A DNA stretch of 64,000 nt from Muscardinus avellanarius (lineage: Eukaryota > Chordata > Mammalia > Rodentia > Gliridae): positions 56,495,977-56,559,976 of the forward strand of contig OY726574.1 in the NCBI GenBank assembly GCA_963383645.1, in the 5' to 3' direction. Under the pieces are notes generated by a model that did no database searches, was not told the origin of the DNA, and saw only the letters and a program-made list of their open reading frames with translations. A program made the position numbers and the translations under genes. This document shows, one piece after another, positions 33,186 to 45,529 of this stretch; the first letter of the stretch is position 1, and each line of letters opens with the position of its first letter.

Positions 33186-33595
33186 GGAATGAAATATCCC
33201 CACCAGATTCAGAATGCAGGGCTTCTGGCATCCATGTAGCCATAGCAACCAAGTGTGGGGATATTAATACTCATGGGGTAAAATTTGGCTACAGGAAATT
33301 TGATGTAGAAGAGAGCCAGGCAGATAAATTCTGCCTTTTCTCTCTCCCATGAGTTGCTATAAAGCAGTTTCTCCCCAACAGTACAGCCATGGGCGGGGAG
33401 GACTTTCCAGGTAGACACTGGACACACCTTCTCCTGAGTCCTGTCAGGAAGCAGGGCCCAGCTTGGAAGTGTGTCACCTTGTGCTGCCTCCCATTTTTCC
33501 CTGCCTTGCTACCATTTCTCACTCCTACTTCCTTGGTTTTGCACTTCCCAAATAAAACGTCAGCATTCTGTTAAAACAATAAAAGAATGAAGTAG
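33186..33595 (+). other. ~390-bp insertion with poly(A) signal: retrocopy or LTR
   Basis: Inserted in the ancient L1 between near-identical direct repeats (AAAAGGAATGAA / TAAAAGAATGAAG). It holds TATAAA near 33357, AATAAA near 33551 and a short A-rich end (TTAAAACAATAAAA). The ~10-bp duplication favours L1-mediated insertion of a transcript end. TATA plus poly(A) signal would also fit a solo LTR. Source gene or family unknown. Confidence 0.4.
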
Positions 33596-33645
33596 AAGGC
33601 ATGGTGGCACATGCCTATAATCTACAGTAACACACACACACACAC
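33596..33645 (+). repeat. SINE head scrap and (CA)n
   Basis: GGCATGGTGGCACATGCCTATAATC followed by a short CA run. Confidence 0.7.
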
Positions 33646-33985
33646 AAAGGAATTAGGTATTGATGCATAATTAATGCAACATAAATGAACCTTGAAAACA
33701 TTATGTTAAGTAAAATAATTCAAACATCATGTAATTCCATTTATATGAAATGTCCAGAATAGGCAAATAAATAGAAACAGAAAGTAGGTACCTGGTGCTG
33801 GGGGAGAGGGAGTAGGTAATTGACTGTTAATAGGCATAGATTATCTTCTCAAGTTCAAAACGTTCTGACGTTAAATAGCAGTGATGGTTACACGACTTTG
33901 TGATTATATTAACAACTACTTAGTTGTGTACTTTAAATGGGACAATTTTATGGTTTCTGAATGATAACTCATTTTTTAAAAGAAA

Positions 33986-34312
33986 GCAAAATGAATACAT
34001 GCCAAGATAAAAATTTGAGCTAATTTGTTTTTTATCAGACACGGCTTACAAAAAAATAGTAGAGTGAAGTCTTTGGAATGAAAGCAAGGGATACTAGATC
34101 GTAATCTGAATCCATACGTACAAATATAAAATAAAGAATGCTAAGACAGATTGTTTGTAGTAAGTTATAAAATACAGAATAATTGTACATGCTCTCTTAA
34201 ATAATCAAAAAGCCAATTACATAAAGCAATGCCTATATTGTCATTGGACTCATATATATATAATTCAATGTTGTGTGAATGTGTGACGTGCGCATGCACA
34301 TGTGTGTGTGTT
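33986..34312. other. Unassigned DNA
   Basis: AT-rich, nothing recognised. The end (34265-34312) is a TG-rich decayed SINE tail. Confidence 0.4.
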
Positions 34313-34512
34313 TGTTACTGGGGATGGAACCTAGGGGCATTCTACCTCTGAGTTACACCCCCAGCCCTATTTTTTATTCTTTAGTTTAAACCAAGGTCTC
34401 ACTAAGTTCCAGAGGCCTCACTAAGTATAGTAGAGGCTGGCCATGAACCTGTGATTCTCCTGTCTCAGCCTCCCAAATACTGGGATTACAAACATGTGCC
34501 ACCAGTCCGGCA
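34313..34512 (-). repeat. SINE with degenerate TG tail
   Basis: TTACTGGGGATGGAACCTAGGGGC ... CATGTGCCACCAGTCC. Confidence 0.9.
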
Positions 34513-34574
34513 AATTTAATGTTTTTAAAACAATAGTACAAAAGAGATGGGGAAAACAAAGCTTTATTGGAATA

Positions 34575-34857
34575 AAAAAGTTACACCATTTGGGAGGCTG
34601 AGGCAAGAGGATCACAGGTTCAAGACCAGCATCAGCAACTTATCAAGGCCCGTCTCAAAATAAAAAGGAAGCGGGGTGTGGTGGTGCATGCTTGAAATCC
34701 CAGGGCTTGGGAGGCGGAGACAGGAGGATCACGCAGGTTCAAAGCCATCTGCAATGGCTTAAGAGACCCTGTTCCCCAAAATAAAAAAGTATAAAATAGG
34801 TCTGGGAGTGTAGCCCGGAGGTAGAAGGGCTTCCAGGAACCCCAGTACCACCAAAAA

Positions 34858-34904
<47 letters not shown>

Positions 34905-34995
34905 AATAATAAAATACAAAATAAAAATGAAAAAAGGCTAGGAGTATATAGCTCAGAGGTAAAATACCCGAGTTCAATCCCCAGTACCCCCAAAA
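34575..34995 (+). repeat. Old SINE split by a younger SINE
   Basis: Left arm at 34575-34665 (TTTGGGAGGCTGAGGCAAGAGG) and right arm at 34930-34995 (GGCTAGGAGTATATAGCTCAGAGG) are separated by the SINE at 34671-34906. Confidence 0.85.
34671..34906 (+). repeat. Young-type SINE with (AAAT)n tail
   Basis: Head GCGGGGTGTGGTGGTGC; right arm CTTCCAGGAACCCCAGTACC; about 12 AAAT units at 34853-34906. Confidence 0.93.
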
Positions 34996-35733
34996 ATAAT
35001 AAATAAAATAAAATAAAATTATGCCATATAGTAACTTGAAGGTATAAGAAGAAATGATGAAATCCAGAAACAGTAAAAAAAAGAAAGTTACTATAACAAG
35101 TTCTATAAATAAATTCTCCATCTTTTTTTCTCCTGGCTTCTTTAGTTAGGTCTAGTTCTCATTTCCCACTTAGGAATATAGCGGTATCCCTCCACATTCC
35201 TGAAGTCCCCATGAGTAAATGGGCAGCCAGGGGTCTCTATGCCTGGGAAACTTCAGCATTTGTATGAGGTGCATATGACATATATTCACAGAAGTGTAGA
35301 GCGCAAATATTACATCTTCCCCACTTAAATTTCCCAGTTGCTAATTAAAATTAGATGAAAATATCAAGTAGTTATCAATAAAAACAGCCTTAGAATGATA
35401 TTCGGTAGTCACTAAAGTAAAACCCAACCATGTTTTGTATGAGCATGACCCATTTCTCAAGAGGACATTTTCTTCTGATTTATCTCCGCATACATATACC
35501 ATTTAAGGACATAAGAAGCTCTCCAGTGAAGTATATGACATTCTCAGTGAAAATGAAGAAGGTCATTAGTACCACCATGTGTCATCTCATGGGATCTATT
35601 TTCTGCAGAAGTGTACTACTGATGCCCTATCTGCAAAGTCTGTCACATTGTGTCTTGAATAATTTTGGCCTTTTAAGCTCTCTTAACATTATAGTATAAT
35701 ATGAGTTAATTTGTAGTTTAGAAAACTAAAATA
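34996..35733. other. Unique DNA
   Basis: No repeat recognised after the A-rich start. The small + frame at 35430-35699 has no family signature and I do not call it a gene. Confidence 0.4.
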
Positions 35734-35802
35734 TAGCCGGGCATGGTGGCACACGCTTGTAATCCCCGCACTTGGGAGGCAGAGACAGGATGATTGCGCA
35801 TA
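35734..35802 (+). repeat. SINE, 3'-truncated
   Basis: Only the first ~70 bp (GCCGGGCATGGTGGCACACGC ... GATTGCGCA). 3' loss is unusual for a retroposon and implies a later deletion or rearrangement. Confidence 0.85.
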
Positions 35803-36600
35803 TCCGAAACACAGGTATCTGTTAATCCAGCATTTCACACTTCCACAGATTAGGGAGTCTTCATACACCCTTGACTAACTAGGACTTACTGGGATGATTT
35901 ATAATAAGTTCCTGTAGGAGGTCCACCACCAGCCAAGATTAACGGGACCTACTATTGAGGAAAGCAGTATAATTGTCATCTATTAACTGTTATAGACCAG
36001 AGACACAGTGATCTACACATTATGACAAGAGTGTGTAAACACCAAAGTCCTAATTTTATATGGGTGTCTGTTTTTTATGAAGCCAAATCTGGGTCCAGGA
36101 CCCAGAGAGAAAAAGGCTTTTATAGTGTATTAAATCCTTCCTGTGTGTGTAAGACATTTAATTATTATAAAGAGTACCTAAGAACTTACTCAAAGTAAGC
36201 AAGAAAGTTGCAAACAGCCATATCACAAAAATCTATCACCAAAATCAGCCCCAGGACCATCTCCTACTTAGTTCAGCATCCTTCAATCTCACCCTGTCAG
36301 TAACAAGTCCTGGAAGAGCCAGCATCTGATAGCAATACACCAGGAGAAGGGAAGGTCTAAGCCACACTGTCCCAGGGTGCTGCCGCTAAGTTCCTAGGAA
36401 GGGTTTCGTGGATCCTTTGCTCTATGCAACCTGCCCTAGAATAATAAGAATCAAGTTTCATAGTGTCCCCCTTACTCATACGGTGTTTTATAATTTGACA
36501 CTAAAATGTCCTAAACAAAGGAAAAAATAACCACTTCTACTACATAGCAGATTTCCCAAGTGTCTAAAGTGCTGTATTTATATTGTTTCTATTTTAGGGT
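35803..36600. other. Unassigned DNA
   Basis: No recognised repeat, coding or RNA feature; composition is close to average. Confidence 0.4.
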
Positions 36601-36828
36601 TTTTTGGTTTTTGGGGGGTTTTTTTGTTTTTTGTTTTTTTGTGATGAGCGTACCGGAGATTGAACCCAGGAGCATTCTACCTCTGAGCTACACCCCCAGC
36701 CCTGTTTTATTTTTTTATTTCAAAATAGGTTGTCTCTAAGTTGCTGAAGATGGCCTCAAACCTACTACAATCTTCCCATCTCAGCCTCCCAAGTCCTGGG
36801 ATTACAGGCTTGAGTCACCATGCCAGGT
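36601..36828 (-). repeat. SINE with T/G-rich tail
   Basis: Body 36640-36828 (GTACCGGAGATTGAACCCAGGAGC ... GAGTCACCATGCCAGG); 36601-36640 is a T/G-rich tail. Confidence 0.9.
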
Positions 36829-36839
36829 TTACACATTGC

Positions 36840-37040
36840 AGTCAGAGGAGATAAACTCTTCTATTCCCTAATATTTTTCCATATAAAGAAAGGCCAACTG
36901 ACTTGTCAAAAGCCATGCAGCCAGAAAGTAGTAGAGCCGGGGTTCTCAAACTCAGGCCACGGGGCCCCACTCTTCTCTCTTCCCCTTTTGGCTATTCTGT
37001 CCCAAAAGATATATGAGCATCGTTCATTTAACTAAGACAC
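36840..37040 (+). repeat. Possible MIR
   Basis: ACTTGTCAAAAGCCATGCAGCCAGAAAGTAGTAGAGCCGGGG resembles the MIR core 'CTTGCCCAAGGTCACACAGCTAGTAAG'. Confidence 0.5.
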
Positions 37041-37246
37041 AAACTGTTTAAAGACCAAAAATACAAAGATGTATAAAAGATATCAAATAGTGAAAGTAGA
37101 AGGGAAAAATTCCTGAATTTGAGGAGTGAACCTCAGAAATGTCTTCTATAATGGATCATAGTAATAAATATACACATAAACTTATATACTTATGTTAGAT
37201 GCATTTAAACCTAGTGTTACAAATATTCAAAGAAAAAAAAATGTTT

Positions 37247-37640
37247 AAAGTTGGGCACACTCGCTCATGCCTGTAATCCTGGTATTGGGAGGCTGAGGCA
37301 GGAGGGTCGCAGGTCCACGGCCTCAGCAACCTCGTGAAGCCCTCCACAATTTAGCAAGTGGCGCAGGCTTGTAAGTCCGGCACTTGGGAGGCTGAGAGAG
37401 GAGGGTCACACAGGTTCCAGGTTCAAAGTCAGCCTCAGCAACTTAGTGAGACTCTGGTTCCAAATAAAATATACAAAAACAAAACAGGTCTGGGAGTAAA
37501 GCCCAGAGGTAGAAATGCCCCTGGGTTTCACCCCCAGTACCACAAAAAATAAAATAAAAATAAAAATAAAAAATAAAATAGGGCTGGAGGTGCAGCCCAG
37601 AGGTAGATGCCCCTGGATTCAAATCCCAGCACCACACATA
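37247..37640 (+). repeat. Nested SINEs (SINE inserted in SINE)
   Basis: Outer left arm 37247-37345 (CACTCGCTCATGCCTGTAATCC) and outer right arm 37572-37640 (GGGCTGGAGGTGCAGCCCAG) enclose a second SINE at 37346-37570 (TGGCGCAGGCTTGTAAGTCC ... CACCCCCAGTACC) with an (AAAAT)n tail. Confidence 0.85.
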
Positions 37641-37689
37641 CAAAAAGAAGTGTTGATCCCCGCTATCAATTTGTTTCTTAAAATAAATT

Positions 37690-37965
37690 TTATATTCACT
37701 TTTCCCATCCCTTTTTCCAACAAACATTGTGTAAGGTGCTAAATGCAGTGCTATAAATTATGGACGCATCCTGAATTTGGAGGCCGAGGACACGCAGGAA
37801 GCTGATGGCGCAAGGAGGACAGGAAAACGCAGCAAGACACGGAGGAGGCAAAGCAAGAGCCAGGCCTGAGCGAGGAGACAAGGAGGCCATGGCCCGGGAG
37901 GAGTTCAGGGGCGAGGCCTCGTACGCATGCGTGCGTGTGTGCGCCTATGAGTGCGCATGCGCACA
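37690..37965 (+). other. CpG-rich segment with NRF1-type palindrome
   Basis: 37690-37790 resembles the ancient CAACAAACATT... repeat family seen at 2090. 37780-37965 is GC- and CpG-rich and ends in TGCGCATGCGCA (37952-37963), a perfect NRF1-consensus palindrome. An ACGCATGCGT palindrome lies at 37923-37932. The whole 37921-37965 stretch alternates purine and pyrimidine. Confidence 0.5.
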
Positions 37966-37969
37966 GGAG

Positions 37970-38150
37970 ACAGTGGGCTTGAACCCAGGGACCTTGTACC
38001 TCTGAGCCACACCCTAGCCCTATTCTGATTTTAGTTTCAAAGTAGGGTGTTGCTAGCTAGGTTGCTGAGAGTCTAAGTTTCTGAGGCCGGCCTCATGACC
38101 TTCTTTGCCCAGCCTCCGGAGTACTAAGAGATTAGGGTGTGCAGCACCAC
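37970..38150 (-). repeat. Diverged SINE
   Basis: GTGGGCTTGAACCCAGGGACC ... GATTAGGGTGTGCAGCACCACAGCC. Confidence 0.8.
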
Positions 38151-38299
38151 AGCCTCTGAAAGCCCTCTGCAAAGACTCAGCGGTGTGGTTCATTCAAGGA
38201 ACCGAAGCAGCCTCCTAGTGGCTGGTGCAGACACCGGTGTACTTTTCTACACTCATTTTTATTGACTAACTTACTGTATTTATTCATTCACTCGTTTAA

Positions 38300-38384
38300 T
38301 TTGAGGCAGTTTCACTAAGTTGCCCAGGTTGGCCTCAAACTTGTGACCCTCATGCTTCAGCCTCCTGAGTTGCTGGGATCACAG

Positions 38385-38433
<49 letters not shown>
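38300..38433 (-). repeat. SINE left arm and (CA)n
   Basis: TTCACTAAGTTGCCCAGGTTGGCC ... TTGCTGGGATCACAG, then about 24 CA units at 38384-38433. Confidence 0.85.
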
Positions 38434-38434
<1 letters not shown>

Positions 38435-38467
38435 CCCCCTAATGGCTTTTTTTTTTTTCCATTTTTA

Positions 38468-38640
38468 AGGTAGCGTAGTGTAGGGAAAGAGCCTGGGGTT
38501 TGAAGCCAGATGGTTCTGACTGGCATTTTGGTTCTGTCAATTGAGTTTAATCATAGACAAGTGGCATGCCAAGTTCAGTCTCATCGTGGCAAAATAGTAA
38601 TAATTATAACGTCTAAACTGAGAAGTTCTAATTAGCATCT
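38468..38640 (+). repeat. MIR
   Basis: AGCGTAGTGTAGGGAAAGAGCCTGGGGTTTGAAGCCAGATGG...AAAATAGTAATAATTATAACG follows the MIR layout (tRNA-like head, core, 'TAAAATGGGGATAATAATAG' end). Confidence 0.7.
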
Positions 38641-38751
38641 GTACATAAGATTGCATTTGAGAAAACAAGTAGTACAGACATTATTTCATAAATGATAGTT
38701 TCTCTTCTAGTAAATATCATATACACTACTTTTGCTTTAAGCGTTTTGTTT

Positions 38752-38937
38752 TGGTACTAGGGTTTGGAATCCAGGGACATCCTACCTGCGAGCTACACCC
38801 CCAGCCCTATTTTATATTTTATTTGGAAATAGAGGTCTCACTCACTAAGTTACTGAGATTGGCCTTGAACCTGCAATCTCCTGTCTCAGCCTCCTAAGTA
38901 CTGGGATTACAGATGTGCACCGTCATGCCTGGCTGCC
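38752..38937 (-). repeat. Dimeric SINE
   Basis: GGTACTAGGGTTTGGAATCCAGG ... GTGCACCGTCATGCCTGGC. Confidence 0.9.
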
Positions 38938-38967
38938 TCAAGTGTTTTTCTAAAAGACGTAGAATAT

Positions 38968-39155
38968 CAGCCAGGCGTGGTGGCACAAGCGCTTGGGAGG
39001 CTGAGACAGTAGGCTTGCACAGGTTCGAAGACAGCCTCAGCAACTTATTGAGACCCTGTTTCCAAATAAAATATAAAATATGTCTGGGAGTATAGTTTGG
39101 AGGTAGAAAGCCTCTGGGTTCCATCCCCAGTACCACCAAAAAAAAAAAAAAAAAG
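38968..39155 (+). repeat. Dimeric SINE
   Basis: GCCAGGCGTGGTGGCACAAGC ... CCATCCCCAGTACCACC, A18 tail. A short deletion removes 'TTGTAATCC'. Confidence 0.93.
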
Positions 39156-39159
39156 ATGC

Positions 39160-39310
39160 AGAATATGACAAAAGTGGTGGTGTACACTTGTAATTCCAGT
39201 CTTAGCAGTTTAGTGAGATCTCCACAGTTTAGTAAGACCCTGTTTCCAAATAAAAAAAAATAAAATAGAGCTAAGAGTATAGCTCAATGCCCTGTGTTCA
39301 ATCCTTAGTA

Positions 39311-39352
<42 letters not shown>
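39160..39352 (+). repeat. Diverged SINE with (AC)n tail
   Basis: AAAGTGGTGGTGTACACTTGTAATTCC ... TTCAATCCTTAGTAATAC, then about 20 AC units. Confidence 0.85.
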
Positions 39353-39354
<2 letters not shown>

Positions 39355-39364
39355 CTTCAAAGAG

Positions 39365-40915
<1,551 letters not shown>

Positions 40916-41031
40916 GAAAAATTCCAATATGCTGAAATAACTCAGAATATCACACTCGGATAATAAAAAAATAAAAATAAATTCTGGATGCTTTTACTTA
41001 ATGCTTACTGAGAAACTCTTGTGACCACTGT

Positions 41032-41372
41032 CCCTGCCTTAGTCAGAATTCTCACAGCTATAATTCAAAGAACTGACCATACAACTTAGAGGAAGGAAGA
41101 TTCATTTGCTCATTATTTCACTGGAGATTTTGGAGTTCAGTCCATGTGAGATCGGGGACCGCAGATCTCAGGGCATGGCCTCGGGATGCATACACAGGGA
41201 GCACAAGGCTCTGCTCTCACATCATGGAGGCTGGAAACGAGAGCAAGCAAGGAGATTCAGTCTACACAAACAGCCCCTTAGGCCACATGCCCAGGGAACC
41301 ACACCCTACTGGCCCTGAACACCACCTAGATAAATCTTGCACTTGTCAACCCTGAGCATTTCACTACCTCCC
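41032..41372 (-). mobile_element. Solo MaLR-type LTR
   Basis: Related to the LTRs at 20704 and 22616 (AGTCCATGTGAGATCGGGGACCGCAGATCTCAGGGCATGG; CCACACCCTACTGG; ACCACCTAGATAAAT). No internal region adjoins it. Confidence 0.7.
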
Positions 41373-42015
41373 TGGGCACTCTTGTTCAATCATCCTTTAT
41401 CCCTTCCTGTTTTTCTATTCCTCACACTCCCCACCTGACAGTACATGTTTATTTCTATTCTGTCCTATACATGGAGAAGGAATGGGTTTGGAATTCTTTC
41501 ACTTACTGTTAGAGCCTGACCACCTGGAATAGTGCCTAGTATGGGTTAAAAGGGTGACCTTTAACCCATTTTAATTATTACTATATTATCAGAGGTCTAG
41601 TTTTAATGCAAGCCTCTTACAAATAATCTAATTCATAATGCTGAAAACTCAAAACATTGGCATCTCTTGATTGTTATAGATGTCATGATCAGAAGCATAT
41701 CAAAATTAATTCAATAAGAAGCAAAGAGATCAATCTCAATATAAATTTTAATACAAAGACATCTTCATGAGAATACTTCGAGAAATAAAAATAGCTCTCA
41801 AATTGTAAAAATGTTGCTTAACTCTGGCTTTCAAGGTTTTCCTTTGGTCTTCAGCTCAGTTTGACAGACTGTATCTTGACAATCAGCCATGAGGAAAGCT
41901 AATAGATCACTGATAAATAAGACATGTTCCAGGTATTTAAAAAAATGTAGAGTTTAGTAGAGATAACAAATAGATCATCTATGTTACTTGAGAGGCAGAA
42001 AAAAGAGAAACTTAG
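41373..42015. other. Unique or old unassigned DNA
   Basis: No feature recognised. TAATGCAAGCCTCTTAC and flanks are AT-rich. Confidence 0.4.
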
Positions 42016-42238
42016 AATACATGTAACCTGCCAGGCGTGGTGGCGCACGCTTGTAATCCCCGCGCTTGGGAGGCAGAGACAGGAGGATCGCGCTGGTTCA
42101 GAGCCAGCCTCGCTGGCTTAAGAGACCCTGTTTCCAAATAAAACAAATATAAAATAGGTCTGGGAGTGTAGCCCGGAGGTAGAAGGGCTTCCAGGAACCC
42201 CAGTACCACCAAAAAAAAAAAAGAAATAATACATGTAA
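42016..42238 (+). repeat. Young-type SINE with TSD
   Basis: AATACATGTAA at 42016-42026 and 42228-42238. Intact CpGs (GGCGTGGTGGCGCACG; CCGCGCTTGGG) and hairpin GCCAGCCTCGCTGGC. Confidence 0.95.
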
Positions 42239-43066
42239 ACATTCTGAAATGTATAGTTTCTGAAACATTACCAGTTGACTTTGCTAAGACTAACATAGGA
42301 AACATAGGAGGAATTTGTTCTTGTATCTGGGTGCATAAAAGCTCAAGAAGGAAAGTGCTTTGTTATTCAACAAGGTTCAAATTTCCATTTGCTTTGTCAT
42401 GTGGACTTTATTATGCATTTTAACATTCAATCTGTTTCCTCTGATTGGAATTAGCCCCATTAATGATGTTAGAGGGGTTGATATTACAGTAATTTTCATG
42501 CTGGATAATAAACAAGAAGAGAAAAATAACATTAAACCAATTGAGGACACAAACACTCTTGTTGATTCAGATGCTCTTTTCACTTTTTGAATTCTGAAAA
42601 TCCTGGCTTTGCACAAAAGAAAAAATTTTAGAGTCTTCATTTTGCCACTTATTAAGAATTCTAGTAAGAGAGAGGAGGCTGTGCTACTGCTAAGAAGGGA
42701 GATTTGACTACTTGAATTTCCATTATGCCTTCTACAATTTCTAACCATCAAGGAAAAAGACAGAGTTGGGGAATTCTAACCCCAGATGACAAAGAGTCAC
42801 CTTGAAATGGACTTTAAATTTCCCTTGGTCTAAGTTTCTTTATATAAAAAAAACACTAAGTAGACTGGATAATTTTTGTGGTTTCTTCCAGTTCCAAGTT
42901 TTCTAAGCATGTAACATGAATAATTAAAAGTGTTATTTCTCCAAATTACTCAACTAGGAGCCACTCCCTGTGGCTGTGAAAGATGCAGTGCTTTTCCTTG
43001 TAAAAACATCATAAGCAGCAATTCTCAGTGCAAGGCTCTTTGTGTGGAGATACAGAGCTCACATTA

Positions 43067-43068
<2 letters not shown>
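42239..43068. other. Unique DNA, candidate conserved element
   Basis: 42380-42560 carries TTATTATGCATTTTAACATTC, CCCCATTAATGATG and ACAGTAATTTTCATG. These are homeodomain/POU-like cores in sequence free of repeats. The + frame at 42360-42590 ends in stops and has no known domain. Confidence 0.35.
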
Positions 43069-43115
<47 letters not shown>

Positions 43116-43328
43116 ATCTGTCTGTGCACATGTGCAGTACTAAGAACTGAACCCAGGTACATTCTACTTCCAAGCTATATCCCTAACCCTTTTTCAATTA
43201 TTATTTTTAAAAGAGTCTTGCTAGTTTTCTGGGAGTCTCACTAAATTGCTGAGGAGGCTGGTCTTGAACCAGTGATCCTGTCTCTATGCTCCTACTAGGA
43301 TTACAGGTTTGCACCATCATGCCTGGAT
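43069..43328 (-). repeat. SINE with (TG)n tail
   Basis: (TG)n 43070-43113; body GCAGTACTAAGAACTGAACCC ... GCACCATCATGCCTGG. Confidence 0.9.
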
Positions 43329-43819
43329 AACCAAGAATACTTTCAAAACAGGAAAAATTACTATCAGTACCTAAGTTAAATAACACCATTGGCCACTAAA
43401 AGACTAACATATACTAATAGTGTCAATACCCAAATAATAATTTGAATCATCAGGCATTTAAAAAAACCACAAAAATCAAAATAACTCAGTATGGGACCCA
43501 GGATATATTTTTTTAATTTCCTCCTCTGATGTTGATGTGTAGTCAAGTTTGTGAATCATTATTATCAACAATAAATGTTATGAGTTTTGAATACTTAGGG
43601 ACCTCTGTGCTCTAAATTAGTTTGGGAAAGCTAATAATAATGTCTGTTATTGAAATTGATTCATAATTTTTCCTTGATCAGCCAGTAACTGTTTGAACAA
43701 AACTGACAGTAGTAATCCCTTAGGGCCATAATAATCAGCCAAACTTTTTATATACCAAGTAAATCACATTCATATAAACTCATATGTTTTCTCCAAATCT
43801 CCTAACAATCATCATTATT
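43329..43819. other. Unique DNA
   Basis: Nothing recognised. Confidence 0.4.
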
Positions 43820-44015
43820 ACATCTTATACTTATATAGTGTTTTGCAGATCACAATGTGCTCCAGAGTAATTCGCATTTGAACCTTGCTTACATTATCCC
43901 CATCCTAAAAATGAGGGAACAGAAGCACAAAGATAATTATTCCAGGATCATTCAAATAAGTAGACACTTGAATAGAAACGAAGGTCGTTCTCACTCCAAA
44001 TGTCTCTTATTTAAT
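43820..44015 (+). repeat. MIR
   Basis: ATAGTGTTTTGCAGATCACAATGTGC...CATTATCCCCATCCTAAAAATGAGGGAACAGAAGCAC matches the MIR 3' half 'TTATCCCCATTTTACAGATGAGGAAACTGAGGC'. Confidence 0.75.
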
Positions 44016-44394
44016 CACATAAGTAATAAGAGCTGTTCTTGACATACATATCATCCTAAAGACACTAATATGCTCATCGAACTTTAACCCTATTTAATTT
44101 AGGTAGGTAAGAAACTTTTATTTATAGAAATTAGAAATGTGTACAAGTCTTTTAACTCCTGGGTCAGAATCACTCTTATCCCCACAGGTAAAATTAATCT
44201 TACTATTGCTTAAGCCCCATCCAAAAACCTGAAGAGCATGCTCTGCTAGGCATGACAGCAGGGAGAAATGATTTCTTCCACAAGGAAGCAAATGAATCGG
44301 AATGTAAAAGGAGAGACCATGACCCATAGAACCAGAAAGCCAACACTGCCGCGATTATATAAGAGAAAACTCAACCGAATCCTTTAATGAGAAC

Positions 44395-44530
44395 AGAAGT
44401 CCTCAATCAGAGCAGAAAGAACCAAAATTTTGTTTAGGGTCAGACAAACCTGAGTTTAAATGCGGGCCCCGCCTCCTTAATAATCATGCCAGCCTAACCA
44501 AGTAATCTTACGAATGGGGCCATATAGGAT
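44395..44530 (+). repeat. MIR
   Basis: GGTCAGACAAACCTGAGTTTAAATGCGGGCCCCGCC...CCAAGTAATCTTACGAATGG corresponds to the MIR tRNA-like/core section. Confidence 0.7.
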
Positions 44531-44539
44531 ATATCCTTT

Positions 44540-45135
44540 TGTGTAAGTTTTCTGTTGGTCCCTGTAACAAGTTAAAACAAATTTAGTGACCTAAAACAAC
44601 ATAGTTTTATCTTGTAGTTCAGGAGATCACAAGTCTGATTAGCCGGGCATGGTAGCACACAACCGTAATCCCAGTACTTGGAAGGTTGAGACAGGAAGAT
44701 CACAAATTCCAAGCCAGCATGCAGTAATTTAGTAAGGCCCTGCTTCAAAATAAAAAAAATAATAATAACAAAGGGCTAGAGGTCTAGGTCAGAGATAGAA
44801 TACCCGTGGGCTCAATCCCTAGCACTGCAAACAAAACAAGAAGTCCATTGGAGGTCTCCCCATGCTGAAATCAAGTGTTGAAATATTGTCAGAGCTGTGT
44901 TCCTTCTGGCCACGCTAGGGCAGAATCCACTCCTTCAGTTTTCACAGCTTCTGGGAGCTGTGTGCATTCTTTGGCTTGAAACCCCTACCATCTTCAAAGC
45001 CAGGAAAGACCAGGCAAGCCTTCCCCACACGGCGGCACTCTCACACCGACTTCCTCCCTCTTCCACTTTTAAGGACATTGGTGATTACACTGGACCCATC
45101 AGGGCAATCCAATGTTATCTGCCTGTATGACTCTC
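44540..45135 (-). mobile_element. Ancient L1-type 3' region (reverse), split by a SINE
   Basis: GTCCCTGTAACAAGTTAAAACAAATTTAGTGACCTAAAACAAC, then after the SINE GGTCTCCCCATGCTGAAATC and CCTCTTCCACTTTTAAGGACATTGGTGATTACACTGG: a familiar old mammalian repeat. Assignment to L1 is tentative. Confidence 0.55.
44639..44840 (+). repeat. Dimeric SINE
   Basis: AGCCGGGCATGGTAGCACACAACC ... CTCAATCCCTAGCACTGC. Confidence 0.9.
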
Positions 45136-45525
45136 AGACGCCTAGGAGCCTTTAGTCTACCTGTGTCCTTATTTCTCCTTTGCCAGATGATACAATATAT
45201 TCACTCACAAGATCCAGGAGGATAAAATAAGAGGCCCAAGCAAAGCAAGGAGAAGTCTGGGACACCTGGAGCACTTCATTGCTTTGTACAAGTGCTTTCT
45301 GGCCCAGAACAATAGATGAGCTCTCTGAGGTCACCCACAGGGTAAAGAACAATTAAATTACATTTTAAAAAATCTCTTTTATGCTCTATATACTTGTATA
45401 GAATATATGACATTCACCAGAGAGTCAGGCCTCGTATACCCAGAGATTCTTGGCTTGCTCACAATAGACAATTCTAAACTTGGGATGTCCTACTCAAAGC
45501 ATCCATAGACTGAGAATATCTTCCT
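45136..45525. other. Unique DNA
   Basis: Nothing recognised. Confidence 0.4.
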
Positions 45526-45529
45526 GTAA

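Larger units (their letters stand above)
33036..33985 (+). mobile_element. Ancient L1 3' end, interrupted
   Basis: 33036-33195 (GGTAGAAGCATCTCAAATCTCC; GAGCATAAAAAGGAATG) continues at 33645-33970 (CCTTGAAAACATTATGTTAAG; CATTTATATGAAATGTCCAGAATAGGC). The gap holds a 390-bp insertion and a SINE scrap. Confidence 0.7.

Noticed and set aside
37805..38005. Possible small gene in the CpG-rich stretch
   Set aside because: The frame ends in SINE sequence and shows no domain; the CpG content is better treated as a possible regulatory feature.
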